NCBI GenBank assembly: GCA_031397815.1
Contig: JANNMJ010000100.1
Location: 1-30,792, forward strand
DNA length: 30,792 bases
DNA from: JANNMJ01 sp031397815
GTDB lineage: Bacteria > Bacteroidota > Bacteroidia > Cytophagales > Hymenobacteraceae
Reading direction: 5' to 3'
The position numbers and the translations under genes are program-made. Below the pieces are notes generated by a model. It saw only the letters and a list, made by a program, of their open reading frames with translations, ran no database searches and was not told the origin of the DNA. Every line of letters starts with the position of its first letter. Position 1 is the first letter of the stretch. Positions 16,595 to 24,154 of the stretch are shown piece by piece.

Positions 16595-17252
16595 GAAGCG
16601 CGTGCAGCAGGGGAGAGCCGGGACCGGCGATGGATTGGTGTTTCTGCAACCAGATAGCGCCTAAGCCGACAGCCCGCGCCGCAACAACGTGCTGCGGCGA
16701 GTCGTCGATGAACAGCGTTTCTGAGCTAATCAAGCCATTCTCGGTCAGCACGTAGCGGAAAATGGCTTCATCCGGCTTCCGAAGCCCCACCTCGTGCGAG
16801 TAGTAAACCCGCTCAAACTGACCCAACAAGCCATCGGCCAGCCCGTGGTCGCGTGCCAGAATGGCATCAAAAGCGACCCGGTGCAGCGCATTCGTATTCG
16901 ACAGCAGAAACAGCCGATAACCCGCCCGCCGCAGCTCCCGAAGCAGCGTCAGCCGCTCCGCCGGGAAGTCGAGCAGAATCGCATTCCAAGCCGCATCCAT
17001 CGCCTCATCCGAGACTGTCGGGCCAATCGCATACATCTCGCGCAGCCGCTCCCGAAACTCCCCATTAGATATCTGCCCTGTCTCCAGAGCATCGAAAACC
17101 GGCGCCTGCGCCTGCTGATTGAACGCCAACGGTTCCGCCAACCCACTCAGCGCCCGAAACGCCCGAATCGGCGCATCGTAGTCGATATTGATCAAAACAC
17201 CCCCTAAATCGAAGATCAGATTGGGGTACCGCGAGGGCGAAGGCAAGTTCAT
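16581..17252 (-). CDS. HAD-superfamily hydrolase, YihX-like phosphatase
   Basis: A 223-residue cytoplasmic hydrolase of HAD subfamily IA. The catalytic nucleophile is Asp15 in LIFDLGGVL, where the second Asp of the usual DxD is Gly, as in YihX-type sugar phosphatases. Then come a helical cap, motif II LLSNTN, motif III Lys in GLRKPDEAIF and motif IV IDDSPQHVVAA. The start at 17252 (MNLPSPSRYPNLIFD) fits the family; an ATG at 17291 would add 13 residues. The substrate is probably a small phosphorylated metabolite and cannot be assigned. It is the first gene of a pair with the M50 protease and is divergent from the tRNA. CATTTTCG four bases before the start is a weak promoter candidate. Confidence 0.92.
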   Translation of the reverse strand: MNLPSPSRYPNLIFDLGGVLINIDYDAPIRAFRALSGLAEPLAFNQQAQAPVFDALETGQISNGEFRERLREMYAIGPTVSDEAMDAAWNAILLDFPAERLTLLRELRRAGYRLFLLSNTNALHRVAFDAILARDHGLADGLLGQFERVYYSHEVGLRKPDEAIFRYVLTENGLISSETLFIDDSPQHVVAARAVGLGAIWLQKHQSIAGPGSPLLHALHESA

Positions 17253-17307
17253 TCCACGAAAATGGCACTTGAGCGCGGTAGCAGCCTCCATTACGCGCCT
17301 TTTACCG

Positions 17308-17315
17308 TAGGTTTG
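17308..17315 (+). promoter_or_regulatory. -7 promoter element for the tRNA (TAGGTTTG)
   Basis: A full TAnnTTTG match ending 30 bases before the tRNA. Initiation near 17322 would give a short 5' leader for removal by RNase P. Confidence 0.5.
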
Positions 17316-17345
17316 TAGGCAGAACGGGGCCGCAACGCCCCGTCC

Positions 17346-17419
17346 GGGCCCATAGCTCAGTCGGTTAGAGCAGCTGACTCATAATCAGTTGGTCGCTGGT
17401 TCAAGCCCAGCTGGGCCCA
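17346..17419 (+). tRNA. tRNA with CAT anticodon (elongator Met or Ile2)
   Basis: A 74-base cloverleaf. Acceptor GGGCCCA (17346-17352) pairs with TGGGCCC (17412-17418) and the discriminator base is A17419. The D stem GCTC/GAGC, anticodon stem GCTGA/TCAGT with loop CTCATAA (anticodon CAT), variable loop TGGTC, and T arm GCTGG-TTCAAGC-CCAGC all form. The paired G1-C72 excludes an initiator tRNA. The choice between Met and lysidine-modified Ile2 is open: the TGGTCGCTGGTTCAAG stretch closely resembles the E. coli minor Ile tRNA as I recall it. CCA is not encoded. Confidence 0.93.
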
Positions 17420-17420
17420 C

Positions 17421-17460
17421 AAAAACCCCGTTTCCAAGCCGGAAACGGGGTTTTTGTTTT
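17421..17460 (+). terminator. Strong intrinsic terminator after the tRNA
   Basis: The arms 17421-17435 and 17441-17455 are a perfect 15-base inverted repeat (AAAAACCCCGTTTCC) with loop AAGCC, followed by more T's to 17461. It starts two bases after the tRNA. Confidence 0.9.
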
Positions 17461-17730
17461 TCGAGTGAGAGCGAATTCGGGCACTTAAGTTTTCCTCTTT
17501 CCCCCATTTGCTAACGCTAAGCGGAAAAGTCATCCGGAAAGGTTTTGTCGACGCTGAAAACTCGAAGATGAGTGCACGTCCGAGCGTCGCGCTACCAGGT
17601 GAACTGCCGCTAGGGCACCCGAACGCACCACCGTTCTTGCTCTTGAAACTGCTCGGAGTCGTCCTGATCAGCGTAAGCGGGCTGAACCAGCAGCCGAAAA
17701 ATCCCTACTGAAGCACCTCGCGATTCGCTG

Positions 17731-17867
17731 GCTTTGATTAATCAAGTACTGTATGTAAAAATTTTACTTTGAACAGGGTTTTGTCGCCGTTCAAGGTGAA
17801 AAAGTCGCCGTTCATAGTCTGAAAACCTGCTTTCGTCGAAAAAATTCCATTAGCTTTGATTAAGCTA
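17731..17867. repeat. Nested short direct and inverted repeats
   Basis: GCTTTGATTAA occurs at 17731-17741 and 17853-17863. The first copy lies in the palindrome TTGATTAATCAA (17734-17745); the second lies in the stem TAGCTT...AAGCTA (17851-17867). Between them GTCGCCGTTCA is repeated at 17783-17793 and 17804-17814 with a 21-base period. No target duplication or transposase is visible. Confidence 0.5.
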
Positions 17868-18063
17868 GCATTTTTGTGGGTGCATTCAGTCATCTCAGGT
17901 CCATTCTTGGACTTTTCAGGGGACAAGTCACCCGCCTTGATGCTTGCCACAAACCTTGCTGGGTTCCTCCGGCGATGAGATTCAATGACCACCACACCAA
18001 CCCTGCTTTTTTGAACAACCACTTGATTTACAGTGAAATAAATCGGAGAAATGCTTAAAAAAA

Positions 18064-18091
18064 GTACCCAGCCGTTGCAGCGGCTGGGTAC
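18064..18091. repeat. Perfect hairpin GTACCCAGCCG upstream of the fibre-like gene
   Basis: GTACCCAGCCG (18064-18074) pairs perfectly with CGGCTGGGTAC (18081-18091) around TTGCAG. A seven-A run precedes it, so on the minus strand it would look like a terminator, yet no minus-strand gene lies within 4 kb to the right. On the plus strand it could be a leader structure. Confidence 0.6.
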
Positions 18092-18139
18092 AAAATGGCA
18101 TCCTCGTCCAGAAAACGGCTTTCACTTTCCTTTCACTAA

Positions 18140-18172
18140 ACCGGCTGCGTGTACAAGATACGCACAGCCGGT
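18140..18172 (+). promoter_or_regulatory. Second hairpin, 19 bases before the fibre-like gene start
   Basis: ACCGGC (18140-18145) pairs with GCCGGT (18167-18172), and inside TGCGT pairs with ACGCA (18146-18150 with 18160-18164), leaving a CA bulge. The downstream flank GGTACAAATG repeats the flank of the first hairpin (GGTACAAAATG). Being close to the start, it may affect translation of the next gene. Confidence 0.4.
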
Positions 18173-18190
18173 ACAAATGTTTCTTGGATT

Positions 18191-20764
18191 ATGTCCAACA
18201 TTTACCGGCTGTTACTACTGGGCTCGATGCTCAGTACGCTCCCTTTTGCGGCTGCTGCCCAGACTGGCATCGGCACCACCACTCCCGACGCCTCAACCCG
18301 CCTCGACGTCGTTTCGAGTAACCGGGGAGTCCGGCTCCCGCAGGTGAATCTGGCTTCTGTAACCGACGGCACCACGATTCCCCTGCCCGCCACCTCGCTG
18401 CTGGTCTGGAACTCCAATGCTGCCTTGCCCAACGGCGCGGGCTACTATTACAATGCCGGTACCCCAGCCGCTCCTAGTTGGGTCAAGCTAGTTGATTCCT
18501 CCACCGGCGTACTTGCGGCGGATAACGGCTTGAACAAGTCGGGGTCCACCGTCAAGCTCGGTGGCAACCTCACCGCCGCGACGACCGTCACTACCAACGG
18601 CAACAATTTGAGCGTGGCTGGCAGCGGCACCACCACCACTTTCACGAGTGCCGGCTTGGTAGGTATCGGCACGGCCAGCCCGGCGCAGCGCTTACACGTC
18701 GCTGGCACGGGTGGCACGCCGAATGTGCGGCTGGGTTCGTTGAGTGGCACCGGCGTGCGGCTGGTAACGTCCGATGCCAACGGCGACCTCAGCACGAACG
18801 CGTCGGGTGTCGGTAACGGCTTGTTCTGGGGGATTTTGGGGAACTCGGGCACCAATCCCACCACCAACTTTGTCGGCACGACCGATGCGCAGGACCTCGT
18901 CCTGCGTACCAATAACACCGAGATGACGCGCTTCAATCGGCTCGGTCAGGGAGGGCAGCTATTGGTGGGTAGCAATGCTTCCAACACTTATGTTAATAGC
19001 GTAATGAGCACTAGTAAGCTGCCCGACGAAGGTATGCGTAGCCGCATGCTGCTGCTGGGCGAAGGTGGCCAAGGCGACCTGACGCTGCTTGCCTCTCAGG
19101 CCGCAGGCGGCGGAGTTTCGCAAATCAACTTCGGTGTTCAGGGGGGAACTGCCTTGAATGCCCCGACGGCGGTGCCAGATAACTCCTCTCTGGGGGGAAT
19201 CAAGTTCTGGGGCTACAATGGAACCACTTCCGACTTGGGGAACGAAATTATATCCGTAGCCTCTAAAACGACGTCCGGTAATATCACCAGTGATCTGATG
19301 TTCACGGGCGGCAGTACTTATGCTGAGCGGATGCTCCGTTTGTACGCGAACAAAGACGTGGAGATGTTTGGTTACCCGAATACCCGCGTCGATGCCACTG
19401 CGCCGGTCAATAGTCTTTACACGGATGCCACGGGAGTGCTGAAGTCGAAACCCGTTGGTGACATAGTAACCGCCGGCGGAGCTGTGACGACGGCTAACAA
19501 CGGGCTGACGAAATCGACTAACAACGTGCAGCTGGGCGGTAACTTGGTTAAAGCCACGACGGTCACCAACAATGGCTTTGCGTTGAATGTGGCTGGTTCG
19601 AACGTTACCACCACCTTCACCAGCTCCGGGGACGTAGGTATCAATACCACGTCGCCTCTGGGCCGCCTCGAAGTGGTGGGTGCTTCAGCCGCTGACCCGG
19701 GCGCAGGTGATGACATTGATGTTACCTCCATTTCAGATGCCGCAGGCGCCGCTCCCGCATTTATCACCCGGCGCGCACGCGGCTCTTCTGTCGCGGCTCC
19801 GGCCAATATGCAATTCGGTGACAACATGGGTGCCTACCACATGTTTGGTCGTGTTAATGGTGGTTGGCAACCTCTATCGAGCATCTCATCCTCTTACGCG
19901 GGGGATGGAACCACCTCCTTGTCTAACCTGCGGTTCGCGACCTCAAATGGCGAACGAATGCGGATCACCGAAACCGGCGCTATCGGCGTGAACGTGGCAT
20001 CACCTAATGCGTCGGCCATACTCGATGTCACTTCTTCCAATAAAGGGGTTTTGTTGCCACGGATTGCGCTTGTTAGCCTGACCGATGTGGCAACTGTCGC
20101 CTCGCCTGCTACTGGCTTGCTGGTTTTCAACACCACTACCAACCTTTCGGCCAACCTGACGCCGGGCTTCTACTATTGGAGCGGGACGTCGTGGGCGCAA
20201 CTGCAGGATACTAATAGCGCCGGTGGCAGTAAAACCAAGTCATATGCTTTCGTGGGCTTGTACGCAGATCAGTACACCAATGGAATCGACTGTGGCGAGT
20301 TCTCTTTCCGGTTGCGCCGCCGCACTGATGCCACTGCCTATGGTACGATGAATGAAAATATCGATGCGCAGGCAAAGTGGAATGGTGCTTCTGGCTCTAT
20401 AACAGCTCTCTCGTACGCCGAGACGTTATATTCAGATGCCCAATATGACTTCTCCGGCTCGACTGCTTTTGCACCAACGTCCGCGCCTCAAACCAGTACT
20501 CGCTCCAACAACGTCTTGAATGCGGGTACATGGTATAGTTGGGGCGAGGAGGGTTTTGCCGTTTCGGCGGCTAACCAGGAAAAGCGGCAGTACATCCTGA
20601 CGCCCGCCGGTAGCTCTGCCGCAGAAAAATACTTCTACCGGATCGAGTTCGCGTTCCTGGTCGGCAACTTCGCGGCTTGCCCCACTTGTAACAGCATTAC
20701 CAACAGCCAGGAAATTGTGAACGGCGCGAAAGTACTGATCTTGGTTGAAAAAGTTTACAACTAA
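18191..20764 (+). CDS. Modular fibre-like surface protein with duplicated repeats
   Basis: An 857-residue exported protein. The start at 18191 (MSNIYRLLLLGSM) gives a signal peptide ending near AAAAQ. An upstream in-frame GTG at 18149 lies within a hairpin and is rejected. Two module types each occur twice. One starts GIGTTTPDASTRLDVVSSN / GVNVASPNASAILDVTSSN and runs through GVRLPQVNL / GVLLPRIAL to GYYYNAG / GFYYWSG. The other starts NGLNKSGSTVKLGGNL / NGLTKSTNNVQLGGNL and runs through TTTFTSAGLVGIGT / TTTFTSSGDVGINT. The style is that of phage-tail-fibre-like and adhesin-like Bacteroidota surface proteins. The last 190 residues (from SYAFVGLYADQ) are unlike the modules, contain a CPTC motif near the end, and are not a T9SS domain. 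Function is probably adhesion or display. The next gene is 42 bases away and likely co-transcribed. Confidence 0.85.
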   Translation: MSNIYRLLLLGSMLSTLPFAAAAQTGIGTTTPDASTRLDVVSSNRGVRLPQVNLASVTDGTTIPLPATSLLVWNSNAALPNGAGYYYNAGTPAAPSWVKLVDSSTGVLAADNGLNKSGSTVKLGGNLTAATTVTTNGNNLSVAGSGTTTTFTSAGLVGIGTASPAQRLHVAGTGGTPNVRLGSLSGTGVRLVTSDANGDLSTNASGVGNGLFWGILGNSGTNPTTNFVGTTDAQDLVLRTNNTEMTRFNRLGQGGQLLVGSNASNTYVNSVMSTSKLPDEGMRSRMLLLGEGGQGDLTLLASQAAGGGVSQINFGVQGGTALNAPTAVPDNSSLGGIKFWGYNGTTSDLGNEIISVASKTTSGNITSDLMFTGGSTYAERMLRLYANKDVEMFGYPNTRVDATAPVNSLYTDATGVLKSKPVGDIVTAGGAVTTANNGLTKSTNNVQLGGNLVKATTVTNNGFALNVAGSNVTTTFTSSGDVGINTTSPLGRLEVVGASAADPGAGDDIDVTSISDAAGAAPAFITRRARGSSVAAPANMQFGDNMGAYHMFGRVNGGWQPLSSISSSYAGDGTTSLSNLRFATSNGERMRITETGAIGVNVASPNASAILDVTSSNKGVLLPRIALVSLTDVATVASPATGLLVFNTTTNLSANLTPGFYYWSGTSWAQLQDTNSAGGSKTKSYAFVGLYADQYTNGIDCGEFSFRLRRRTDATAYGTMNENIDAQAKWNGASGSITALSYAETLYSDAQYDFSGSTAFAPTSAPQTSTRSNNVLNAGTWYSWGEEGFAVSAANQEKRQYILTPAGSSAAEKYFYRIEFAFLVGNFAACPTCNSITNSQEIVNGAKVLILVEKVYN

Positions 20765-20806
20765 AGCGATTTTCATTTTCGCTTCACTTTTTTTCTCGAA
20801 AATTTC

Positions 20807-22330
20807 ATGGGAAACTTCTCGCTCTCTCTGCAACGCCTTCCGATAGCAAGCGCTCACGCTTCCTTGATGGCCTTGATGTTGTTTCTGGCAGCCACACCTG
20901 CTCAGGCCCAGTTCTACAATAACGAGCCTTCACCTGGGGTGTATAATGGCTCATCGACGGCAACCGACCCGTTTTATTCGGGTGATGGCGTGGTGAACGA
21001 TGTCTCGGGGAACTGGATCAATGATAATGGTCTGGAAGTTATCAGCGGTCCTGCTACCGGCACGTTCATTAATAATGGGTCTTACACGGGGCAAAGTGGC
21101 GCCATCACTCGCTTCACGGGGGCTACAACAGTAGAAATCGGCGGTACCGCCCAACCTACGTTTGATAACCTCGACCTCCAAAATGCTGAAGAGTTACTGT
21201 TGACGAATACCAACGGCGCCAAAGTCAATGCAGCGATGACGTTTGATGGTACGCTGGTCGATAACGTGGCTGGCGGTGTGAACGGCGCGTTGCGTTTCGG
21301 CACCGCCGGTACTTACACTTGGACTGCTGGATTAGACGATGCGCACCACGTCAATGGGTACGTAGGCGCTGATAAGACGAGCGGCACATTTCGCTACCCG
21401 GTCGGCAGCGGCACCGACTACCGTTACGCCGAAATCGTCGACCCAGCGGGTGCGGCGGTTGCCTATCTGGCAAGCAATCCGGAGGGGACTTCCTCGTTCG
21501 CGGGTTCACTCTCGCAGGTTTTCGGCGGTGCTACCTGGCCGGTAAGTGACTTAGCTACGGGCAAAGCGGTGACGGTTTCTCTGCCAGCCGGTCTGGGTGG
21601 TTTCGGCATTCCTATTAAGCTACGGCTAGTCGGTTGGAATGGTACGCAGTGGGTGGATCTGAGTGGTGGCCCGACTGCTACCGGTAATGCCCAAGGTGAT
21701 TTGCTGTCGGGTACTTCGATTGCGGGTATTTCTTCTATCGGCATTGGTGCCGGTCCAGATCCGCTGCCGGTTGCGCTCATCCAATTCACGGCTACCACCA
21801 AGCAGCAGGATGCCGTACTGATTTGGCAAACGGCATCGGAGCAGCACAGTGCCTATTTCCAAGTGGAGCGCTCCTCGAACGCTCGTGATGGCTTTACCGC
21901 AGTTGGCAAGCGTGTGGCGGCTGCCGGTAACAGCCAAAGCCTGCGGGAATACCAGCTCAACGATGTGGGCGTTGGTTACACGGGTACCAAATTCTATTAC
22001 CGGTTGCGGGCTTTTGACACTGATGGTAAATCAACGGTTTCAGAGGTGCGCGCCGTGCAGTTCAGTAGCGGTACTAGCTGGTCGGTAGGGGCTTGGCCGA
22101 ACCCGTATCAGCACGAAGTGAGCGTGGCGGTCAGCACGAGCTTGGCCGGCCCGGTGTCGGTGAAAGTGTTTGATGCAGCGGGGCGTTTGGTCCGGGAGCA
22201 TCAGCAGACGCTGGAAGCGGGCGAGTCGGTGTTGAAGCTCGAATCGGTAGGCGAGCTTCCGACCGGCGTTTACCACGTACAAGTGCAACAAGGCGTACAG
22301 AACGCGACTATTCGCTTAGTGAAAGAATAA
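20807..22330 (+). CDS. Secreted protein with T9SS type A sorting domain
   Basis: A 507-residue exported protein. The signal peptide extends to about residue 35 (LMALMLFLAATPAQAQ). Residues 36-320 are beta-rich with many Gly/Thr/Asn and no recognised enzyme motif; the region resembles repetitive autotransporter-like strands of other Bacteroidota cargo. From about 323, DPLPVALIQFTATTKQQDAV opens a fibronectin-III-like domain frequent in Hymenobacter and Spirosoma secreted proteins (WQTASEQHSAYFQVERS). The end is a sorting domain: WSVGAWPNPY, VFDAAGRLVREH, LPTGVYHVQV. It follows the fibre-like gene by 42 bases; between them AGCGA/TCGCT followed by a T-run may be a weak attenuator. A perfect terminator ends the transcript. 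Confidence 0.9.
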   Translation: MGNFSLSLQRLPIASAHASLMALMLFLAATPAQAQFYNNEPSPGVYNGSSTATDPFYSGDGVVNDVSGNWINDNGLEVISGPATGTFINNGSYTGQSGAITRFTGATTVEIGGTAQPTFDNLDLQNAEELLLTNTNGAKVNAAMTFDGTLVDNVAGGVNGALRFGTAGTYTWTAGLDDAHHVNGYVGADKTSGTFRYPVGSGTDYRYAEIVDPAGAAVAYLASNPEGTSSFAGSLSQVFGGATWPVSDLATGKAVTVSLPAGLGGFGIPIKLRLVGWNGTQWVDLSGGPTATGNAQGDLLSGTSIAGISSIGIGAGPDPLPVALIQFTATTKQQDAVLIWQTASEQHSAYFQVERSSNARDGFTAVGKRVAAAGNSQSLREYQLNDVGVGYTGTKFYYRLRAFDTDGKSTVSEVRAVQFSSGTSWSVGAWPNPYQHEVSVAVSTSLAGPVSVKVFDAAGRLVREHQQTLEAGESVLKLESVGELPTGVYHVQVQQGVQNATIRLVKE

Positions 22331-22361
22331 GCGAACGCGAAGAGTGGTTCTTACGACCGCT

Positions 22362-22410
22362 TAAACAAAATGGCCCGGCCTGTGTAAAACAGGCCGGGCC
22401 ATTTTGTTTA
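22362..22410. terminator. Perfect 22-bp bidirectional terminator
   Basis: The arms 22362-22383 and 22389-22410 pair without mismatch around GTAAA; a GC-rich core (GGCCCGGCC) is flanked by A/T runs on both sides. It lies between convergent genes and serves both strands. Confidence 0.9.
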
Positions 22411-22447
22411 ACCCAATGCTGTCGACCATTTTTTCCAAAAAGCCGAA

Positions 22448-23227
22448 TTATCTGCGACGCTTCTTTCTTGACTTTGATTGTGTCAGTGGCTTGCCGTGCT
22501 GGTTACCCGATGGGCGGAATAAATACCCGACAGAAGCTTGCAGGGCTAGCGGCGTTAAATTCTCTCCGTTCAAGAGAATATCATCGGTGGGCGGATTAGG
22601 TGGCGCCTCGCCGTAACGGGTGAGGCCGTGCAGGTAACGAATATCGAAGAAAACGCCTTCGGGTAATTCAATACCGACTCCGATGGTTGCGCTTAGTCCC
22701 GTTTTTTTGGCATCGAAGAGAGTGCCGGATTTGGAGCTTTGCTGACTGGGCTGACTATCGTTTTTCTCGTAAGTGGTTCGGATTGCGAGGTTTCCGGTCA
22801 GTCCGCCTTCCACGAAAAAAGCACCCGCGTGGTATTGCGCCAACAGCGGAATCTCCAGGCAAATCTGCTGAACCTTAAAAATGCTGACTTGCTGCCGGTT
22901 CGGGAAGAAATACTCGCGCGTGAAACCGCGGGTAGTAACCATCAGCTCGGTTTGAACCGCCAGCTCCGGTATGAGCTCATACCGGGCAACGCCCCCACCT
23001 AGAATGCCGTAGCTACTGCTGTAAGCCACGCGTTGCGCACCGAACGGCAAGGTTCGAAGCCCAGAGCCCTGGGGCATACTCAGCAAGGCGCCGAGTCTGG
23101 CCCCACCCAACAACCGGCTGGTGGGCATATTCGTCCGCCCTGATCTGCCCGGCTGTGCTTGCGCCGTAAAGCCCGATACGATAACGGCGAAAGCGCTGAA
23201 GAGCAGAAAATGGCGACCGATCATCAT
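22448..23227 (-). CDS. PorT-like outer-membrane beta-barrel protein (1)
   Basis: A 259-residue exported protein; signal peptide MMIGRHFLLFSAFAVIVSGFTAQAQ, with ATG pairs at 23227 and 23224 as equivalent starts. Alternating hydrophobic strands run from GARLGALLS through GGGVARYELIPELAVQTELMVTTRGF and LEIPLLAQYH to LQASVGYLF, the pattern of the PorT-like eight-stranded barrel family (outer membrane protein beta-barrel domain 2). After the last strand an unusual tail of about 22 residues ends in RKKRRR. Function is unknown; such small barrels are abundant in Bacteroidota and only PorT itself is tied to type IX secretion. It is the second gene of a pair, 24 bases after its paralogue, and the pair converges on the T9SS cargo gene. 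Confidence 0.88.
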   Translation of the reverse strand: MMIGRHFLLFSAFAVIVSGFTAQAQPGRSGRTNMPTSRLLGGARLGALLSMPQGSGLRTLPFGAQRVAYSSSYGILGGGVARYELIPELAVQTELMVTTRGFTREYFFPNRQQVSIFKVQQICLEIPLLAQYHAGAFFVEGGLTGNLAIRTTYEKNDSQPSQQSSKSGTLFDAKKTGLSATIGVGIELPEGVFFDIRYLHGLTRYGEAPPNPPTDDILLNGENLTPLALQASVGYLFRPSGNQHGKPLTQSKSRKKRRR

Positions 23228-23251
23228 CGTTTTGTCAGCCTCAGAATCCCG

Positions 23252-23968
23252 TTAGCGCCGCCCGCGCCGCGAGTGACCAAAGATGAACCCTCCGGTAACC
23301 TGAATGCTGGAGTTTTCCAGCGCACGACCGGCAAAAGTGCCGGTAGCGGTTCCGATGGCCGAAAATCCTTTTACATACCGCACACCGAAGATGGCGCCAT
23401 TGGTGGTTTCGATTCCGGCGCCAATCGCACCGCCGGTTTCAAAAGAATTGAATGAGCCAGACACAATGTTGTCAATGGGGTTGGTTGCTGCCCCAGTACC
23501 CGTCTCTTCGACTTTATTAGTATAGGAAAGGAATAGCGAAGGCACAGCGCCAATTTCAACGTAGAAAATTTTGGCGTTGAACTTGAACAAAAGTGGAATA
23601 TCGACGTAGGTGAGGCTTAGGTTCTCGTCACGGCGTTTTCCGGAAGGAAAAGTAAAGCGTCGGTTGCTACCTCGGTTCGCGTAGAGCGCTTCCAGCTGCA
23701 CCGACATCTCGGGCGTGAAGCGGTAGTTGGCTAGCCCGCCGCCCACTATTCCAACGCGTGTACCGTAGCTGAATGCCGAAGCCCCAGAGCCATCGGGCGT
23801 TTTAGTATCATCGCCGACAATGTTGCTAAAGCTCCCACCTAGCTTGACGCCGAAGGTTAATCCCATTGCAATCGGAGCTTGACGGCTACGGCCCCGCCGC
23901 GACTGAGCGTGTGCAAGTTGGGGGATGAGCAGGCAGCCAACTACGGCCGTAAGTAGCAATCGCTTCAT
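23252..23968 (-). CDS. PorT-like outer-membrane beta-barrel protein (2)
   Basis: A 238-residue exported protein. The start at 23968 (MKRLLLTAVVGCLLIPQLAHAQ) gives a textbook signal peptide; the upstream ATG at 24007 would bury it. The mature end is basic (SRRGRSRQ). Barrel strands follow: GLTFGVKLGGSFSNI, GGGLANYRFTPEMSVQLEALYANRG, YVDIPLLFKFNAKIFYVEIG, GIETTNGAIFGVRYVKGF and VTGGFIFG. It is clearly paralogous to the next gene in strand order (GGG-x-A-x-Y-x-x-x-PE, then IPLL). It ends HSRRGRR directly after the last strand. CATCTTCG on the minus strand (23982-23989) is a weak promoter candidate. GC content is lower than in the core genes. Confidence 0.88.
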   Translation of the reverse strand: MKRLLLTAVVGCLLIPQLAHAQSRRGRSRQAPIAMGLTFGVKLGGSFSNIVGDDTKTPDGSGASAFSYGTRVGIVGGGLANYRFTPEMSVQLEALYANRGSNRRFTFPSGKRRDENLSLTYVDIPLLFKFNAKIFYVEIGAVPSLFLSYTNKVEETGTGAATNPIDNIVSGSFNSFETGGAIGAGIETTNGAIFGVRYVKGFSAIGTATGTFAGRALENSSIQVTGGFIFGHSRRGRR

Positions 23969-24095
23969 CTGGTACAAATGGCGAAGATGAGAAAACGGAA
24001 AGTTCAACCTGTTAGAACACCGCTATGTTCGTAACCGGCAAAAGCAAAAGTAGCGAGTTAAGTCCACACGCCTGCAACCGCTTGGGAGTGAAAAC

Positions 24096-24103
24096 TATCT
24101 TTG
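24096..24103 (+). promoter_or_regulatory. -7 promoter element for the 24155-28342 operon (TATCTTTG)
   Basis: A full TAnnTTTG match 51 bases before the first start codon, facing into a four-gene run with no other convincing promoter. Confidence 0.55.
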
Positions 24104-24154
24104 TACCGGCCTTTTGCGTAAAGAGGAGGCTAAATCGTTTCTCTTCTCATATTG

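Larger units (their letters stand above)
17461..18190. other. 730-base region with no convincing gene; AT-rich, with repeats and hairpins
   Basis: Between the tRNA terminator and the fibre-like gene. A short plus frame (ATG at 17568, stop at 17711) would give a 47-residue peptide with a hydrophobic stretch (PFLLLKLLGVVLISVSG). A 94-codon minus frame (17738-18022) starts only with GTG. Neither shows a family signature or a promoter. From about 17740 to 18060 the GC content falls to roughly 40%, against over 60% in most of the window, and short direct and inverted repeats are present. The likely content is decayed DNA, a regulatory leader or an unrecognised small RNA. Confidence 0.5.

Noticed and set aside
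17508..17711. Small plus-strand frame with a hydrophobic stretch after the tRNA
   Set aside because: TTG start, or an internal ATG at 17568 giving 47 residues; no promoter or family signature. Kept only as a note in the intergenic entry.
17738..18022. 94-codon minus frame in the AT-rich block
   Set aside because: GTG start only, no promoter, covers the repeats, and has no similarity I recognise. AT-rich DNA with repeats explains it.
17731..18172. CRISPR-like repeats or an insertion sequence
   Set aside because: Repeat units are too short and too few, spacers are irregular, and no transposase, cas gene or target duplication is present.
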